DNA of 53,219 nt from Porphyromonas levii DSM 23370 (GTDB lineage Bacteria; Bacteroidota; Bacteroidia; Bacteroidales; Porphyromonadaceae), in NCBI RefSeq assembly GCF_000379925.1, contig NZ_KB904316.1:189-53407 (forward strand), in the 5' to 3' direction. Shown in pieces: positions 9,305-17,746 of the stretch. A model generated the notes under the pieces. It was not told where the DNA came from, searched no databases, and saw only the letters and a list, made by a program, of their open reading frames with translations. A program made the position numbers and the translations under genes. The number at the start of each line of letters is the position of its first letter. Positions within the stretch are counted from its first letter, which is position 1.

Positions 9305-9629
9305 TGTCCTTTATCTTTGTACCTCTTCGCCTCGGACGAGGGATAGCAATATTCATAGACTTCAGCAGCTCTCGCATTGCCTCCGACTCCTCCTTGAGCG
9401 CATCAAGTTGTTGCATCAGTGTCTCCTGGTTGGCTTGCAGCGTAGAGTTTTCCACCCTCAACTCAACCACCTCTGCAAGGAGGTCTTTATTGCGCTCAGA
9501 AAGTAGATCGATACTCGACTGCAGATCTGCGAGAAAATCGTTATTCGCCTTCTTTCGCCCTGCCAGCCAAGCTATCGGCGTGCCGATAAGACCGAGCACC
9601 GTGCCTGTGATAAATTGCCAATCCATCAT
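9297..9629 (-). CDS. Small membrane protein with coiled coil, holin candidate
   Basis: 110 residues. One N-terminal hydrophobic segment (about 6-23) is followed by GRKK, then a long charged coiled coil (about 28-90) and a basic tail. The acidic-then-basic flanks suggest the N-terminus is outside and the coiled coil is cytoplasmic. It sits between the lysozyme-like gene and the spanin-like lipoprotein gene and overlaps the latter by 8 bases. Known: small single-pass proteins in such cassettes often act as holins or antiholins. The overlapping pair also recalls Rz/Rz1, but the predicted orientation is wrong for an inner-membrane spanin. Holin is a best guess. Confidence 0.5.
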   Translation of the reverse strand: MMDWQFITGTVLGLIGTPIAWLAGRKKANNDFLADLQSSIDLLSERNKDLLAEVVELRVENSTLQANQETLMQQLDALKEESEAMRELLKSMNIAIPRPRRRGTKIKDNE

Positions 9630-9635
9630 CTTACT

Positions 9636-10061
9636 TTATCTAACTGATTGCTCAAAGAGCCTCCAGCCCTCCTCTACCTCTCTACTCCGTGCGGGTCTAC
9701 CATTTTCGTGTTCTGAGATAGCAGCTGCTAGAGCGGTAAGCGTAGCCTTATCTGCCGATAGCTTTTGATTTCTACCAAGCCCTGTTGTCCTGCAAACAGA
9801 ACTAATGTAAGCTTCCGTATTGTTTTCGTGGCTTGGTGCCCACCTCTGTATGATGAGGGCGACAGTATCCAACTTGCGCAGGCGGATATAATTACTCAAG
9901 AGCTTTATAAGCGCTCTATACCCCCACTCAATGCTCTGAAAAGTGAGGAATCTCGGATCTCTCTGATCGGAGCTAAGCCCCATCCAGCGCTCCTTTGTTC
10001 GAACAATATTGCCAGGGTTGTTATTTCTGATCCCCCGTGGGATATGATTCTCCTTAAACAT
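9636..10061 (-). CDS. Peptidoglycan-hydrolase-like phage protein (endolysin candidate)
   Basis: 141 residues beginning with the motif RGIRNNNPGNI, typical of a phage family annotated as lysozyme-like or structural muramidase in Bacteroidetes and other phages. The rest is helical, with WAPSHENNTEAYISSVCR matching the same family's pattern in which the first residues define the active cleft. No signal peptide is visible, so export would need a holin, and a small membrane protein gene follows at once. It is transcribed after the major capsid gene, with an intervening hairpin at 10095-10114. The hydrolase role is by family resemblance; I cannot assign the catalytic residues with certainty. Confidence 0.7.
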   Translation of the reverse strand: MFKENHIPRGIRNNNPGNIVRTKERWMGLSSDQRDPRFLTFQSIEWGYRALIKLLSNYIRLRKLDTVALIIQRWAPSHENNTEAYISSVCRTTGLGRNQKLSADKATLTALAAAISEHENGRPARSREVEEGWRLFEQSVR

Positions 10062-10094
10062 TTCGCTCCCTCCTTCTGATTAAATCTAGGCGGA

Positions 10095-10114
10095 GCAAGG
10101 GGAAGCCCCCTTGC
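10095..10114 (-). terminator. GC-rich hairpin after the major capsid gene
   Basis: Perfect 8-bp arms GCAAGGGG (10095-10102) and CCCCTTGC (10107-10114) with a 4-base loop, 18 bases after the capsid stop on the transcribed strand. The U-tract after it is weak, so it may be a partial terminator or an RNA 3'-end stabiliser that sets capsid expression above the downstream lysis genes. Confidence 0.6.
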
Positions 10115-10131
10115 CCCACCAGGAACACCAC

Positions 10132-11028
10132 TTACCCTTCGCTATCCTGAACGATTGCATACACACCCTTTTTGTCGTGACGACGCTTAGACCCTCCAGC
10201 GCGGAGCAAGAAGGAATAAACATCTCCGTAATAAGTGGGCGAATCCTCATCGCCATACATTTTCACTTCACCCCTCGCTCTTGATACTGCGTCCTCATGC
10301 CACGCTAGCGCTGCGGCACTATCGTCTGCTCCTGCAACCGTAGAGAGATTGTTGCCGCTATAGAAGAGCACAGTGCTACGCATCATTACCTTGATTCCGT
10401 AGAGCTCGCCACAGACACCCTTTTTGACGTCAACAGCCGTAAAAAACGCTGCTGATTCCTTTGCCGTCAAACTATCGATAAACTGATCGTACATGATAGC
10501 ATCCACCAACACATATCGGCCATCTGCAGGAACATCATCTACATTCATCCTTGTAAAGACCTTCTTGAGATCATTCTTCGTAAACGCCTTTCTTTTGCCA
10601 GTTGCCTTAGGAGCGTGAGCCTCGACGGGAACTCCAGTTGTTTCAACAATGCGATCATCGTCACCTACCGGTGCCCACTTGCGAAGGATGCTCTCATGCG
10701 CCTTACGATGAAGTTCCTTCTTGTCGCTTGCAATAACGCTATTGCGTTTGTTGTAAGACAACTGCACCGTATCTGCATGAGAGATGCGGATAGGATTTGT
10801 AGTAAACTCAGACATCGCATACTCGACATCGTAATCTGTCCTCTCGTTTACCGCTGCGGGGAGCCTGCTTCTATTCTCCTCCACCCCGCTAGGAGCTCCG
10901 GCGTTAGGTATGTGTACCTTCTTTCCATTGACATACTCCGAGTCGTCCCGAGACTTACTAACAAATGAGTCGTCAGGGAAAAGACCCTCAACAACATCAT
11001 TAAGCCAAATTTCTTTCTCTAGTGCCAT
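10132..11028 (-). CDS. Major capsid protein
   Basis: 298 residues, soluble, mixed alpha/beta, no signal peptide. It follows directly on the protease/scaffold gene and is followed by a hairpin, which is the standard place for the major head subunit and for boosting its expression. Internal features such as YVLVDAIMYDQFIDSLTAKE and the C-terminal segment around residues 255-285 resemble major capsid proteins annotated in Bacteroidetes Mu-like phages (Mu gpT counterpart). About 300 residues fits the family. The assignment is from context and general resemblance rather than a signature motif. Confidence 0.75.
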   Translation of the reverse strand: MALEKEIWLNDVVEGLFPDDSFVSKSRDDSEYVNGKKVHIPNAGAPSGVEENRSRLPAAVNERTDYDVEYAMSEFTTNPIRISHADTVQLSYNKRNSVIASDKKELHRKAHESILRKWAPVGDDDRIVETTGVPVEAHAPKATGKRKAFTKNDLKKVFTRMNVDDVPADGRYVLVDAIMYDQFIDSLTAKESAAFFTAVDVKKGVCGELYGIKVMMRSTVLFYSGNNLSTVAGADDSAAALAWHEDAVSRARGEVKMYGDEDSPTYYGDVYSFLLRAGGSKRRHDKKGVYAIVQDSEG

Positions 11029-11049
11029 ATTATACTCTATATTTAGTGA

Positions 11050-11997
11050 TTAAAATTTTGGATCTCTACCAAAGCGCTCTCTAAACTTCTCTGCGTACAG
11101 TTCAGGATCTGCATCTTTCAGCCCCACGAGCTTGTCAGCCTTATCTAGGTCGTCCCAGCTCATCTTTACGAGCTCTGAGCCCTCGCTCTTATTCACATTC
11201 TCGATTTGCGTTGTCACCGACACAGGCTTTGGTAGCGCCGAGAGCATCGCCTTAGCATTCTCGTGGTCAGCCCCAAAGAGTTTCAATGTAGCTTCGCGCG
11301 CCGAAGCATCTAGCCTGCCCTCCCGGATTGCCGCATCAGTAAGCGACACCGCCTCGGCTTTTTGAGCCTCTGCTTCACGCTGTTTGTAGCCGCTCAACTC
11401 ATCTTTTAGCGACTGCACCGCTTGCACAATCGCCTGCTCCCTCACATCACCAGGGAGGCGAAGGATGTTTGTTAGTTCTGTTTTCATGTTACTTTGTTGT
11501 TTGTTATGATTTACCCCCTTGTTGTCTGTCAACTCAAGTATCGTGGCAATATCCGCCTCCTCCACTCTCTTGCCGTCGGCATCATAGAGCGCAAGTGCGT
11601 TGTGATTTGCTGGGATATTACAGATAGATGCCTCGCGCACCACCCAGCGAAGCACCGTGGCACCCGTCTGCCCCTCTATCAACAGCGACGCATCGGAACT
11701 ACTCTCCTTTATCCAAGCACCCACAGAGCAAGCTCGGATAAAGTCGTCCTCAACCTTCTGCGCTATCTTTGCCGCCTTTTCGTCTTCCAAGTCGAATACC
11801 GCATCTGCCAGTATCTTTGTGCCCTCAATACGAATGTTCTCCCAGCGGCCGATTGGCATATTCCAGGACTCGTGATTGTAGAACATTACAGGGTTCTTTT
11901 TGAACTCCTCGAGATCCGCCCCACTGGTAAGCATACGAAAGCCGTATGTATTCACACTCTCGTCATGCAGTATGAAAGTCTTTGTTGTTTTCTTCAT
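11050..11997 (-). CDS. Prohead protease with C-terminal scaffold (Mu I/Z-like)
   Basis: 315 residues. Residues 10-100 have the pattern of caudoviral prohead serine proteases: His42 in MFYNHESW and Ser91 in FIRACSVGAW are the likely catalytic pair. Residues 171-260 are charged and helical like a scaffold (residues 200-235 are Ala/Glu/Arg rich). A Met at residue 171 (ATG 11485-11487) follows an A-rich, stop-free stretch and could initiate a separate scaffold, as Mu makes Z from inside I. The gene is first after the second late-promoter module (12028-12090) and directly precedes the major capsid gene. A GGGGAGG-like ribosome-binding sequence precedes the ATG. Confidence 0.82.
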   Translation of the reverse strand: MKKTTKTFILHDESVNTYGFRMLTSGADLEEFKKNPVMFYNHESWNMPIGRWENIRIEGTKILADAVFDLEDEKAAKIAQKVEDDFIRACSVGAWIKESSSDASLLIEGQTGATVLRWVVREASICNIPANHNALALYDADGKRVEEADIATILELTDNKGVNHNKQQSNMKTELTNILRLPGDVREQAIVQAVQSLKDELSGYKQREAEAQKAEAVSLTDAAIREGRLDASAREATLKLFGADHENAKAMLSALPKPVSVTTQIENVNKSEGSELVKMSWDDLDKADKLVGLKDADPELYAEKFRERFGRDPKF

Positions 11998-12027
11998 GAT
12001 TTCCTCCCCATTAAAGAATTATTATAT

Positions 12028-12090
12028 GCGCAAATATAGAGCTGCAGGTTGCGCCGCACAAAAATGTATGACACTGTGACACACATTTCT
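12028..12090 (-). promoter_or_regulatory. Late promoter module, copy 2 (protease/capsid block)
   Basis: On the minus strand: a 23-bp imperfect dyad at 12064-12086 (9 of 11 arm positions paired), then -33 TTTG (12059-12062), 20 bases, then -7 TATATTTG (12031-12038), about 30 bases upstream of the protease ATG. 12050-12090 is identical to 18230-18270. The dyad sits one base upstream of the -33 box, the place expected for an activator. Confidence 0.82.
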
Positions 12091-12537
12091 TTACTCGCCC
12101 CCTATTTTTGCCGTTTCTTCAATGAATTCTACCCCAAAAATCACCTCGTACTCAAATAGCGTTCGCCCACCAGGCGGGGTGCGCCGCCTAGCAGAAATAC
12201 GTGAAAGTGGAGCAAAGTGCTCGGTGCTGTAGCCCTGTAGTGCGCTGTAAACCTCCGCAACAAGATCGTATGGAGCCATAGATCTATCATCGTCGATATT
12301 ATTTACCACATCGGTAATGATAGTAGCCACAACACGCCCTCTACACATCTGCGAAACTGGTGTTATGTCGTTTGCCTGAACAACCTCTATATCGATAAGC
12401 ACCGAGGGGTAAGCGAGCGGTGGTCGAGAGTTCTCCGAGTACCCCACGGAGAGTTGCCCTGTATTCATACTCACTTGCCTAAGCGTAGACACTGCTCTTA
12501 GAAGCTGCTCTTTGATTTCTAAGTATATCGTCTTCAT
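12091..12537 (-). CDS. Tail completion/terminator-type protein
   Basis: 148 residues, no membrane segment. The gene overlaps the preceding virion-morphogenesis gene by 4 bases (ATGA) and ends directly against the second late promoter. Segment YLEIKEQLLRAV at the N-terminus, then PLAYPSVLIDIE and a beta-rich C-terminal half, resemble small tail terminator or Mu gp37-like proteins that follow the gpG-type gene in transposable phages. In this role it would cap the tail at the head-tail joint. The assignment is by position and size; I see no decisive motif. Confidence 0.5.
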   Translation of the reverse strand: MKTIYLEIKEQLLRAVSTLRQVSMNTGQLSVGYSENSRPPLAYPSVLIDIEVVQANDITPVSQMCRGRVVATIITDVVNNIDDDRSMAPYDLVAEVYSALQGYSTEHFAPLSRISARRRTPPGGRTLFEYEVIFGVEFIEETAKIGGE

Positions 12538-13028
12538 TTCAAGATCTTCTTGATATCGTTAATAATCTCTTGTTTGATTTCTGCTGTCATCTTTTTTGAT
12601 GGCCCCATAAAAGGGCGCTTCGGCATGGTGAACTCCTTTTTGCCATAAACCTTAGCCTTAAGTCCATATTGATGCACCCTCGCATAAGGGGCGGTATTCT
12701 TGACAATGATGCCGTCCTTGGTGCGTACGTAGTTGAATGCACTGGAGAGGTGACCCGTCTCACCCGAAAGAATTTTTGCACTGGTGCGAGACAAGCTAAA
12801 TCGCTCTATCTGACCACTGTGCCCATACCAAGGGCTATCCGGTTTGCGTCGCTCTACCTCTGCCCAAGGATTTAGCGTATCATCAGTGAAGCCCTCTTGG
12901 TTGAAGGAGTCTCGAAAATGCTCAATAGCAATGCCAGCCATCAGCTCACGCACATCGTCGCCCTCGATGTACTCCTGCACCTGACGCATCTTCTCCATAA
13001 ACTGATCTGAAAACTTTGAGATGTCCAT
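12534..13028 (-). CDS. Phage virion morphogenesis protein (Mu gpG-like)
   Basis: 164 residues with the features of the phage virion morphogenesis (tail completion, Phage_tail_S) family: a helical N-terminus, the central LSSAFNYVRTKDGIIVKNT segment, YARVHQYG, and a C-terminal KRPFMGPSKK motif before a final helix. Known: members act in joining head and tail, and in Mu the counterpart lies after the F gene. Here it follows the portal/F fusion and overlaps the next gene by ATGA. No ribosome-binding sequence stands out. Function is well supported by motif and context. Confidence 0.8.
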   Translation of the reverse strand: MDISKFSDQFMEKMRQVQEYIEGDDVRELMAGIAIEHFRDSFNQEGFTDDTLNPWAEVERRKPDSPWYGHSGQIERFSLSRTSAKILSGETGHLSSAFNYVRTKDGIIVKNTAPYARVHQYGLKAKVYGKKEFTMPKRPFMGPSKKMTAEIKQEIINDIKKILK

Positions 13029-13123
13029 AATATTTGCCTATATCCTTTATTATCACTACCTTTGCGGTGCAGGATGCGGTAAAAGATTGAAGTGTGTAAC
13101 TTCCGCCGTTCACTGCTCCAACA

Positions 13124-13154
13124 AGTAGCGTATTACTAGGTGTAGTACGCTACT
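13124..13154 (-). other. Hairpin spanning the portal-fusion stop codon
   Basis: Perfect 9-bp arms AGTAGCGTA (13124-13132) and TACGCTACT (13146-13154) with a 13-base loop that holds the TAG stop (13136-13138). No U-tract follows on the transcribed strand, so it is not a classical terminator; it may affect RNA stability or re-initiation at the next gene. Confidence 0.55.
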
Positions 13155-15766
13155 ATTTTGTTTTTATGGATGACAATTAGCTCATCAAACTGTACCCATT
13201 GAGATGTGCCCTTTAGCCCATTGTATTTCGCAAGTCCATGTTCTAAATCACATTCTTCGGATGTAATATTTAACACAGCCACCTGAACATTTGGCTTTTT
13301 CGCACAGTGTTTTAAGCTGTTGCGGATATTATTTGCTGTGCCATTCTTCACCATAGCTATTTCCATATTCCGCCCATTCCACCTTCCGTCTGTATTTTTA
13401 CGATTTGGAATACTATGTACTTCCTCCTCTAATATCACAGAGTGTCCATTCTTATACCCAAGTTCTTGCACCATATATTCTCCCTGACCTCCAACTTTAT
13501 CGAAGTTGTGATTTTTGTGTGTGGCTTTCAATCCTCCTGTTTTTGGGTCAAAGCATACGTCTAGATAGTTTGGATTATTGAGTAGCTCTTTGTAGAGCTC
13601 TCTCCGACTCCTGATGAGTTCTCTCCTCTTTTTCCCATTGTAAGCCAGTCGGTGCATGGGACAAAGCTGGCTCTCCTCATCACTTAGTTTAGAGCCATTT
13701 ACCAACTCCTGTCTACGACACTCGGGGCAAGTGACCTCACCCTTGCCCTTAAGATATGGATGCTCGTCCAGCTTAAAGGGGCTGGCACTCTTGCCTGGGT
13801 TCTGCCGTAGCACACTAGGCATATTGCGGTCATCCTCCCCCTCTGCAGGGACATCGGTGGCTGGCTTGCGGGTCTTCTTGACACCGCACTGACAATTCCA
13901 TTCCTTCGGAGGCATGTGAATATCCCACCATGAATGTTCGATAGGTAAAATAGTGCCTACCCACTCACGATGCTCCTCTCGCTTATCCTTCGCTTTGCTC
14001 TCGATGTACTCTAGGTTGGGAAAAATATGCTTGGTGCGGAGTGCCTCCTGATAGTACCGTGCTGCATCAGCTGCATGGATGGCAGTGTTGTACTCAGTTC
14101 GTAGCCATTGCTCATTATACCGCCCAATAATCGGCTCTACAGCCTTGCGAAACTGTCGGAAACTCCTCAGATTGCCCTCCTTGTCGGTGAGGGCATTATA
14201 GAGGGCATCCATTTCCGCATGAGTCTTGAAGGCATTGAAGACACTTGTGTTGTACTTAAATTCCTCTACAAAAGGGAAGAGTTCGTCATCTGCTGTGTCA
14301 AAGACCATGTCTAGCCCTCTCTGGAGTGGTTGATCATTGGCGGAGAAGAGCTGTTTTACGGCCTCTTCATATTCCCCCTTATGAAGCTGACGAAGCGCCT
14401 CGAGTACCAGCGCCTTGACGTCAAAACCTACACTATTATCATTAGCAGCAAGTGTGGTGATAGAGGTCGTCCAATTCCTTAGTGAGCCCTGAGCTGCTAT
14501 CAGGGCGTCGACGAAAAAATCCATTAGCTTTTTCTTCAGGGCTTTCGGCTCTTTCGGCTCTTTCGGTTCATCAGACTTATCAGATTTGTCCTCTGGCTCA
14601 GTAGGCAACTCCGCTTGCTTCGCTCCTGCCACATCTTCGCCCTTTGCTGGCTTAGGGATGCCGTAGCGGTCGTAGATGTAGGTGGTAGGTATAGGTATGA
14701 TGCCTGAGAGCTTCACGATGTCGTCTACGCTGGTCTCCTCCACCTCGCTTGGGGTGGAGAAGTAGCCTCCACTGGCTTCTGCATATCCTCTTGCTTCGAG
14801 GAAAGGCACCAGACGTTCGTTCAGCAGGCGGGTAACGAATCGGATATCGCTCTTATTCTTGCTCTGCTCCACATCCTTGTGCACATCACCAAGTGACCTC
14901 GCCCCACGTTCGCCCGCTACGGTGGTGAGGGTTTGCCCAAGTATGGTAATGAGCATTTCCTCATTGAGTGCCTTACGGAAGTCGTCGTAAGCTTCGCCAC
15001 TTCCTTTCTGTGTGTCTTTTACCTCTATTTCCGTTTCATAAGGAGTGGCCATGTAAGAGCAGGAGCCCATCTCGTGGAGAGCCTGTATTATTTGCCTCTT
15101 GCCCTCTGGGTCATTAGCGTGGTACTTACCAATTCGCTGGGGCATGCCAAAGAGTTCTATCCATTGAGCCCAATCTCCAAAACCACCCCGCTTATAGATG
15201 GCATACTGAGCCGCCTTGACCATCAACCCATATTCACGCTCCTTACCTGTGACAATCACATGGTTTAGTCCCTCGTAGCTTAGTCCGTTATCCCACTTCA
15301 TGAGATCCGGGATAATCTGCTTAGTCAGTAAGTCAATGTGCTGGGGTGGGATATAATCTACATGGAAGCCATCCTCTTGCATAGATAGCTCTGCTCCACC
15401 ACGCCCATACATCTCTGCCATCATTAGGCTCTTGATTAGGTCCTCAAAGGCACTACTGTCGATGATGTCATCTACCACAAGCTTGACCGTCTCACCCTTG
15501 GCATTGTAAAAGGAGAAGTCTGCATTGATAACAGCCTTAATACGCTTATCGATAGCGTCCGATAGTACACCATCCAGCATCAGGTCATCAAATAGGTCAT
15601 AGAGCTGTCGTACCCGACCACGGTCAGCGCTTTTGATGGCACTACGCCACTTGCCGATGTCTGCTACTCCACGGCCATTGGGAGCGACCACCAACGTGCG
15701 CACCACTGACTTGTCCTGTCTATTACTAGGTGCACTGTTGCCCCTAGCGTTTCTTTTCCTCCCCAT
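13136..15766 (-). CDS. Portal (Mu gp29) + head morphogenesis (Mu F) fusion with C-terminal nuclease-like domain
   Basis: 876 residues, far longer than a Mu-type portal (about 500). Residues 1-370 match the gp29/DUF935 portal family (GRVRQLYDLFDDLMLDGVLS near the start, VAGERGARSLGDVHKDV at 283-300). An acidic/Lys-Pro linker covers 380-412. Residues 500-635 match the Mu F minor head family, ending in HMPPKEWNCQCGVKKT. Residues about 735-876 (HKNHNFDKVGG, DGRWNGRNMEI, then FDELIVIHKNKIV) resemble the C-terminal tRNase/BECR-type toxin domains found on CdiA and on phage head proteins. DNA of that last part is clearly more AT-rich than the portal part. The nuclease assignment is by pattern memory; toxicity and catalytic residues are unproven. 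Confidence 0.8.
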   Translation of the reverse strand: MGRKRNARGNSAPSNRQDKSVVRTLVVAPNGRGVADIGKWRSAIKSADRGRVRQLYDLFDDLMLDGVLSDAIDKRIKAVINADFSFYNAKGETVKLVVDDIIDSSAFEDLIKSLMMAEMYGRGGAELSMQEDGFHVDYIPPQHIDLLTKQIIPDLMKWDNGLSYEGLNHVIVTGKEREYGLMVKAAQYAIYKRGGFGDWAQWIELFGMPQRIGKYHANDPEGKRQIIQALHEMGSCSYMATPYETEIEVKDTQKGSGEAYDDFRKALNEEMLITILGQTLTTVAGERGARSLGDVHKDVEQSKNKSDIRFVTRLLNERLVPFLEARGYAEASGGYFSTPSEVEETSVDDIVKLSGIIPIPTTYIYDRYGIPKPAKGEDVAGAKQAELPTEPEDKSDKSDEPKEPKEPKALKKKLMDFFVDALIAAQGSLRNWTTSITTLAANDNSVGFDVKALVLEALRQLHKGEYEEAVKQLFSANDQPLQRGLDMVFDTADDELFPFVEEFKYNTSVFNAFKTHAEMDALYNALTDKEGNLRSFRQFRKAVEPIIGRYNEQWLRTEYNTAIHAADAARYYQEALRTKHIFPNLEYIESKAKDKREEHREWVGTILPIEHSWWDIHMPPKEWNCQCGVKKTRKPATDVPAEGEDDRNMPSVLRQNPGKSASPFKLDEHPYLKGKGEVTCPECRRQELVNGSKLSDEESQLCPMHRLAYNGKKRRELIRSRRELYKELLNNPNYLDVCFDPKTGGLKATHKNHNFDKVGGQGEYMVQELGYKNGHSVILEEEVHSIPNRKNTDGRWNGRNMEIAMVKNGTANNIRNSLKHCAKKPNVQVAVLNITSEECDLEHGLAKYNGLKGTSQWVQFDELIVIHKNKIVAYYT

Positions 15767-15777
15767 ATATTATCTAC

Positions 15778-16200
15778 TTAATAGTGTTGTGTCCGTTTGG
15801 GATTACTGCCCCACAAAAATTCGCCATTGTCTGGATTACCGTCACCATCCTCGTCAAGAGTAGGTAGGTCTGGCACTACAGACCCCTTCTGAACCGACTT
15901 GAGCCAATCCACCGCTCTTTGGTAGAGAAAGGTGCGAAACTCGAGGTCGGCAGCATAGTTATTGAGCTTGATAAAGTGGAACACCGCCATATCCTTGATG
16001 AAAGCTAAAAGAATGGCATTGCGGTCGCTCCCTTCTGCACTGAAAATTCTCTCCTTATCATACCGAGAGAGGTAGCCCTTTGCCTCACTGATAGCTGCAT
16101 CTATGGCAGAAAGTACAATTGTGTCATCATCTCTTGCTATGACCTTCAACTGCTCATTGTAAAGATGTGTATTGAGTTCGCTTGGTGTTAAGTATGCCAT
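15778..16200 (-). CDS. Mu gp36-like protein (DUF1320)
   Basis: 140 residues from the ATG at 16200. An upstream in-frame ATG at 16245 overlaps the terminase gene and lacks the conserved start. The N-terminus MAYLTPSELNTHLYNEQ and the stretch IDAAISEAKGYLSRYD, followed by a helical IKDMAVFHFIKL, are the DUF1320/gp36 signature. Known: this family occurs in Mu-like phages as a head-completion or tail-joining protein. In Mu it lies after the capsid gene; here it lies between terminase and portal, a rearranged order. It ends just upstream of the portal start. Confidence 0.85.
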   Translation of the reverse strand: MAYLTPSELNTHLYNEQLKVIARDDDTIVLSAIDAAISEAKGYLSRYDKERIFSAEGSDRNAILLAFIKDMAVFHFIKLNNYAADLEFRTFLYQRAVDWLKSVQKGSVVPDLPTLDEDGDGNPDNGEFLWGSNPKRTQHY

Positions 16201-16204
16201 AGTT

Positions 16205-17746
16205 CTAATATCTTTTGCTGTTTTTTCCTCTCTGCCCGATGACAATAGTATCGGGTGTGATGGTCTGTAACTTGTAATCGGTCATCCAGATGGCACCCTC
16301 TACCGAGTCAGGCCCGTCGGCAGGAGCTGGCAGCAGTGGCGCCACCGTGAGAAACTGCTCCTCGAGGCGTTGCATGTGAGGATTGCCACGCTCCTCCTCA
16401 TTGAGAATGAGCTGCCCATTGCGATTCAGTGGTTCAAGCAATGCTTCTATTCGTGCATACTTATCCATCTTCGCCCGAGCGTCGGGAATTACAGAGAGCG
16501 TGCCGCGTGTTTGCGCCTTCTCGAACAGAAGTGGTTGCAATACCTGCTCCCAGAAGGGATCTTGTAGAGCGTTGTTCTCATTGTAGTAGTAGACGGGGCA
16601 AGCATCCCCAACATAGTCCCTGATGGCGTAGAACCACTCAAGATAGTTGTCGTTAGTTGTCTGCTCCAAGAAAACCTTGTAGACATAATATCGCCCCCAA
16701 AGGAAGCCCACCAACACCACAGACTTAAAGCTTGCACCTTTACTCCTAACCTTATTGGAGGGCGATGGGTCGCCATAACAGATAGCAAACTGCAGCAGCC
16801 TAAGGGGGGGGCACTTGCCATAAACCATCTCCACGAATACCTCGCCCTCAGTGACGGGATTGTTATAAAACTCCTTCTGCACCGCACTCATCGGCAGCTT
16901 GCTGAGAAAGTTGTCTATATCCTCTTCGCTATTCTTAGACGCCCAAACACTCTTCCCTTCATCGTCACGGATATTCACTATATCAAAGTGGTCTACCAAC
17001 TCCTTGGTGCGCGTGATGACACTATCTTTCGCAATGATATTGCCATTGAAGAGCACCCGGCGATTACCACTCACACTCATCGCAGGGATGAGTGCTTCGG
17101 TCACCCATCGCCAATCTTGCTTCACGCGCTCGGGGTTGCGACACTTTTCGTCCGTATCGATATCATCCACGATCACGAAGTCGGGGCGAGAGGCTTCGTT
17201 TCTCGCACCACGAGGCGACTGCCCAGCACCCAGCGCTCTAAATGAAACGCCCCCTGTGGTGGTAAACTCCCCTTCCTCCCAGGCGCCCAACTTTTGCTGC
17301 ACACCATAATCCTGTATAATACGTGCTGAGCGCTCTAGATTCCCCTGAAAAGGTAAAAGTAGGCGCTTAGCGTTATCAAGGCTGTTGGAGACGAGAAGCA
17401 CTGTTTTGATCTGCTTGGTGAGGGCAAGGTAGAGCACCTCCATCATTGAGCGGGCAGACTTCGCCAATTCGCGGCTCCACGCCCTAGTCTCCATCCACTT
17501 CTTGTGCTTAAGGAGACGCCTAGTCGCCCGTTTATGAAAAGGAGCTGGCTCAGCAGTGCAGTAACCAGGGAAGTAGTAGCTAAACCACGCCTCTGGGTCT
17601 TTCTCAAGGCGCTCTCTGCGCATGCGGATGACCTCCACACTATCGCCCTCATCGATAGTGGACGCAGTCATAAGCGCTCTAAACTCGTCTTCCCATTTTC
17701 TTAGGGCATCCCTATCTTCAAGGGTGATACGTTTGCGATACTTCAT
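16205..17746 (-). CDS. Terminase large subunit (Mu gp28-like)
   Basis: 513 residues. ATPase half: a degenerate Walker A near 91-100 (SRELAKSARSM), Walker B around 188-200 (PDFVIVDDIDTDEKCRN) and coupling motif VLFNGN near 235. Nuclease half: CYGDPSPSNK, NENNALQDPFWE and KMDKYARI supply the acidic residues of an RNase H-like nuclease. This set is characteristic of the Mu gp28 terminase group, which packages DNA headful-fashion from inserted copies. The ATG overlaps the small subunit stop by one base. Start and length fit the family. Confidence 0.9.
   Translation of the reverse strand: MKYRKRITLEDRDALRKWEDEFRALMTASTIDEGDSVEVIRMRRERLEKDPEAWFSYYFPGYCTAEPAPFHKRATRRLLKHKKWMETRAWSRELAKSARSMMEVLYLALTKQIKTVLLVSNSLDNAKRLLLPFQGNLERSARIIQDYGVQQKLGAWEEGEFTTTGGVSFRALGAGQSPRGARNEASRPDFVIVDDIDTDEKCRNPERVKQDWRWVTEALIPAMSVSGNRRVLFNGNIIAKDSVITRTKELVDHFDIVNIRDDEGKSVWASKNSEEDIDNFLSKLPMSAVQKEFYNNPVTEGEVFVEMVYGKCPPLRLLQFAICYGDPSPSNKVRSKGASFKSVVLVGFLWGRYYVYKVFLEQTTNDNYLEWFYAIRDYVGDACPVYYYNENNALQDPFWEQVLQPLLFEKAQTRGTLSVIPDARAKMDKYARIEALLEPLNRNGQLILNEEERGNPHMQRLEEQFLTVAPLLPAPADGPDSVEGAIWMTDYKLQTITPDTIVIGQRGKNSKRY

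Noticed and set aside
8846-9629. Two-component Rz/Rz1-type spanin pair
   Set aside because: The overlap fits, but the upstream protein's flanking charges put its coiled coil in the cytoplasm, and the lipoprotein has its own C-terminal membrane anchor; u-spanin is the better reading.
9205-9768. Plus-strand 187-residue open frame
   Set aside because: Antisense to the lysis cassette; composition is Ser/Arg-rich as expected of a shadow frame, and three well-supported minus-strand genes occupy the region.
16899-17309. Plus-strand 136-residue open frame
   Set aside because: Shadow of the terminase large subunit gene, with no independent support.
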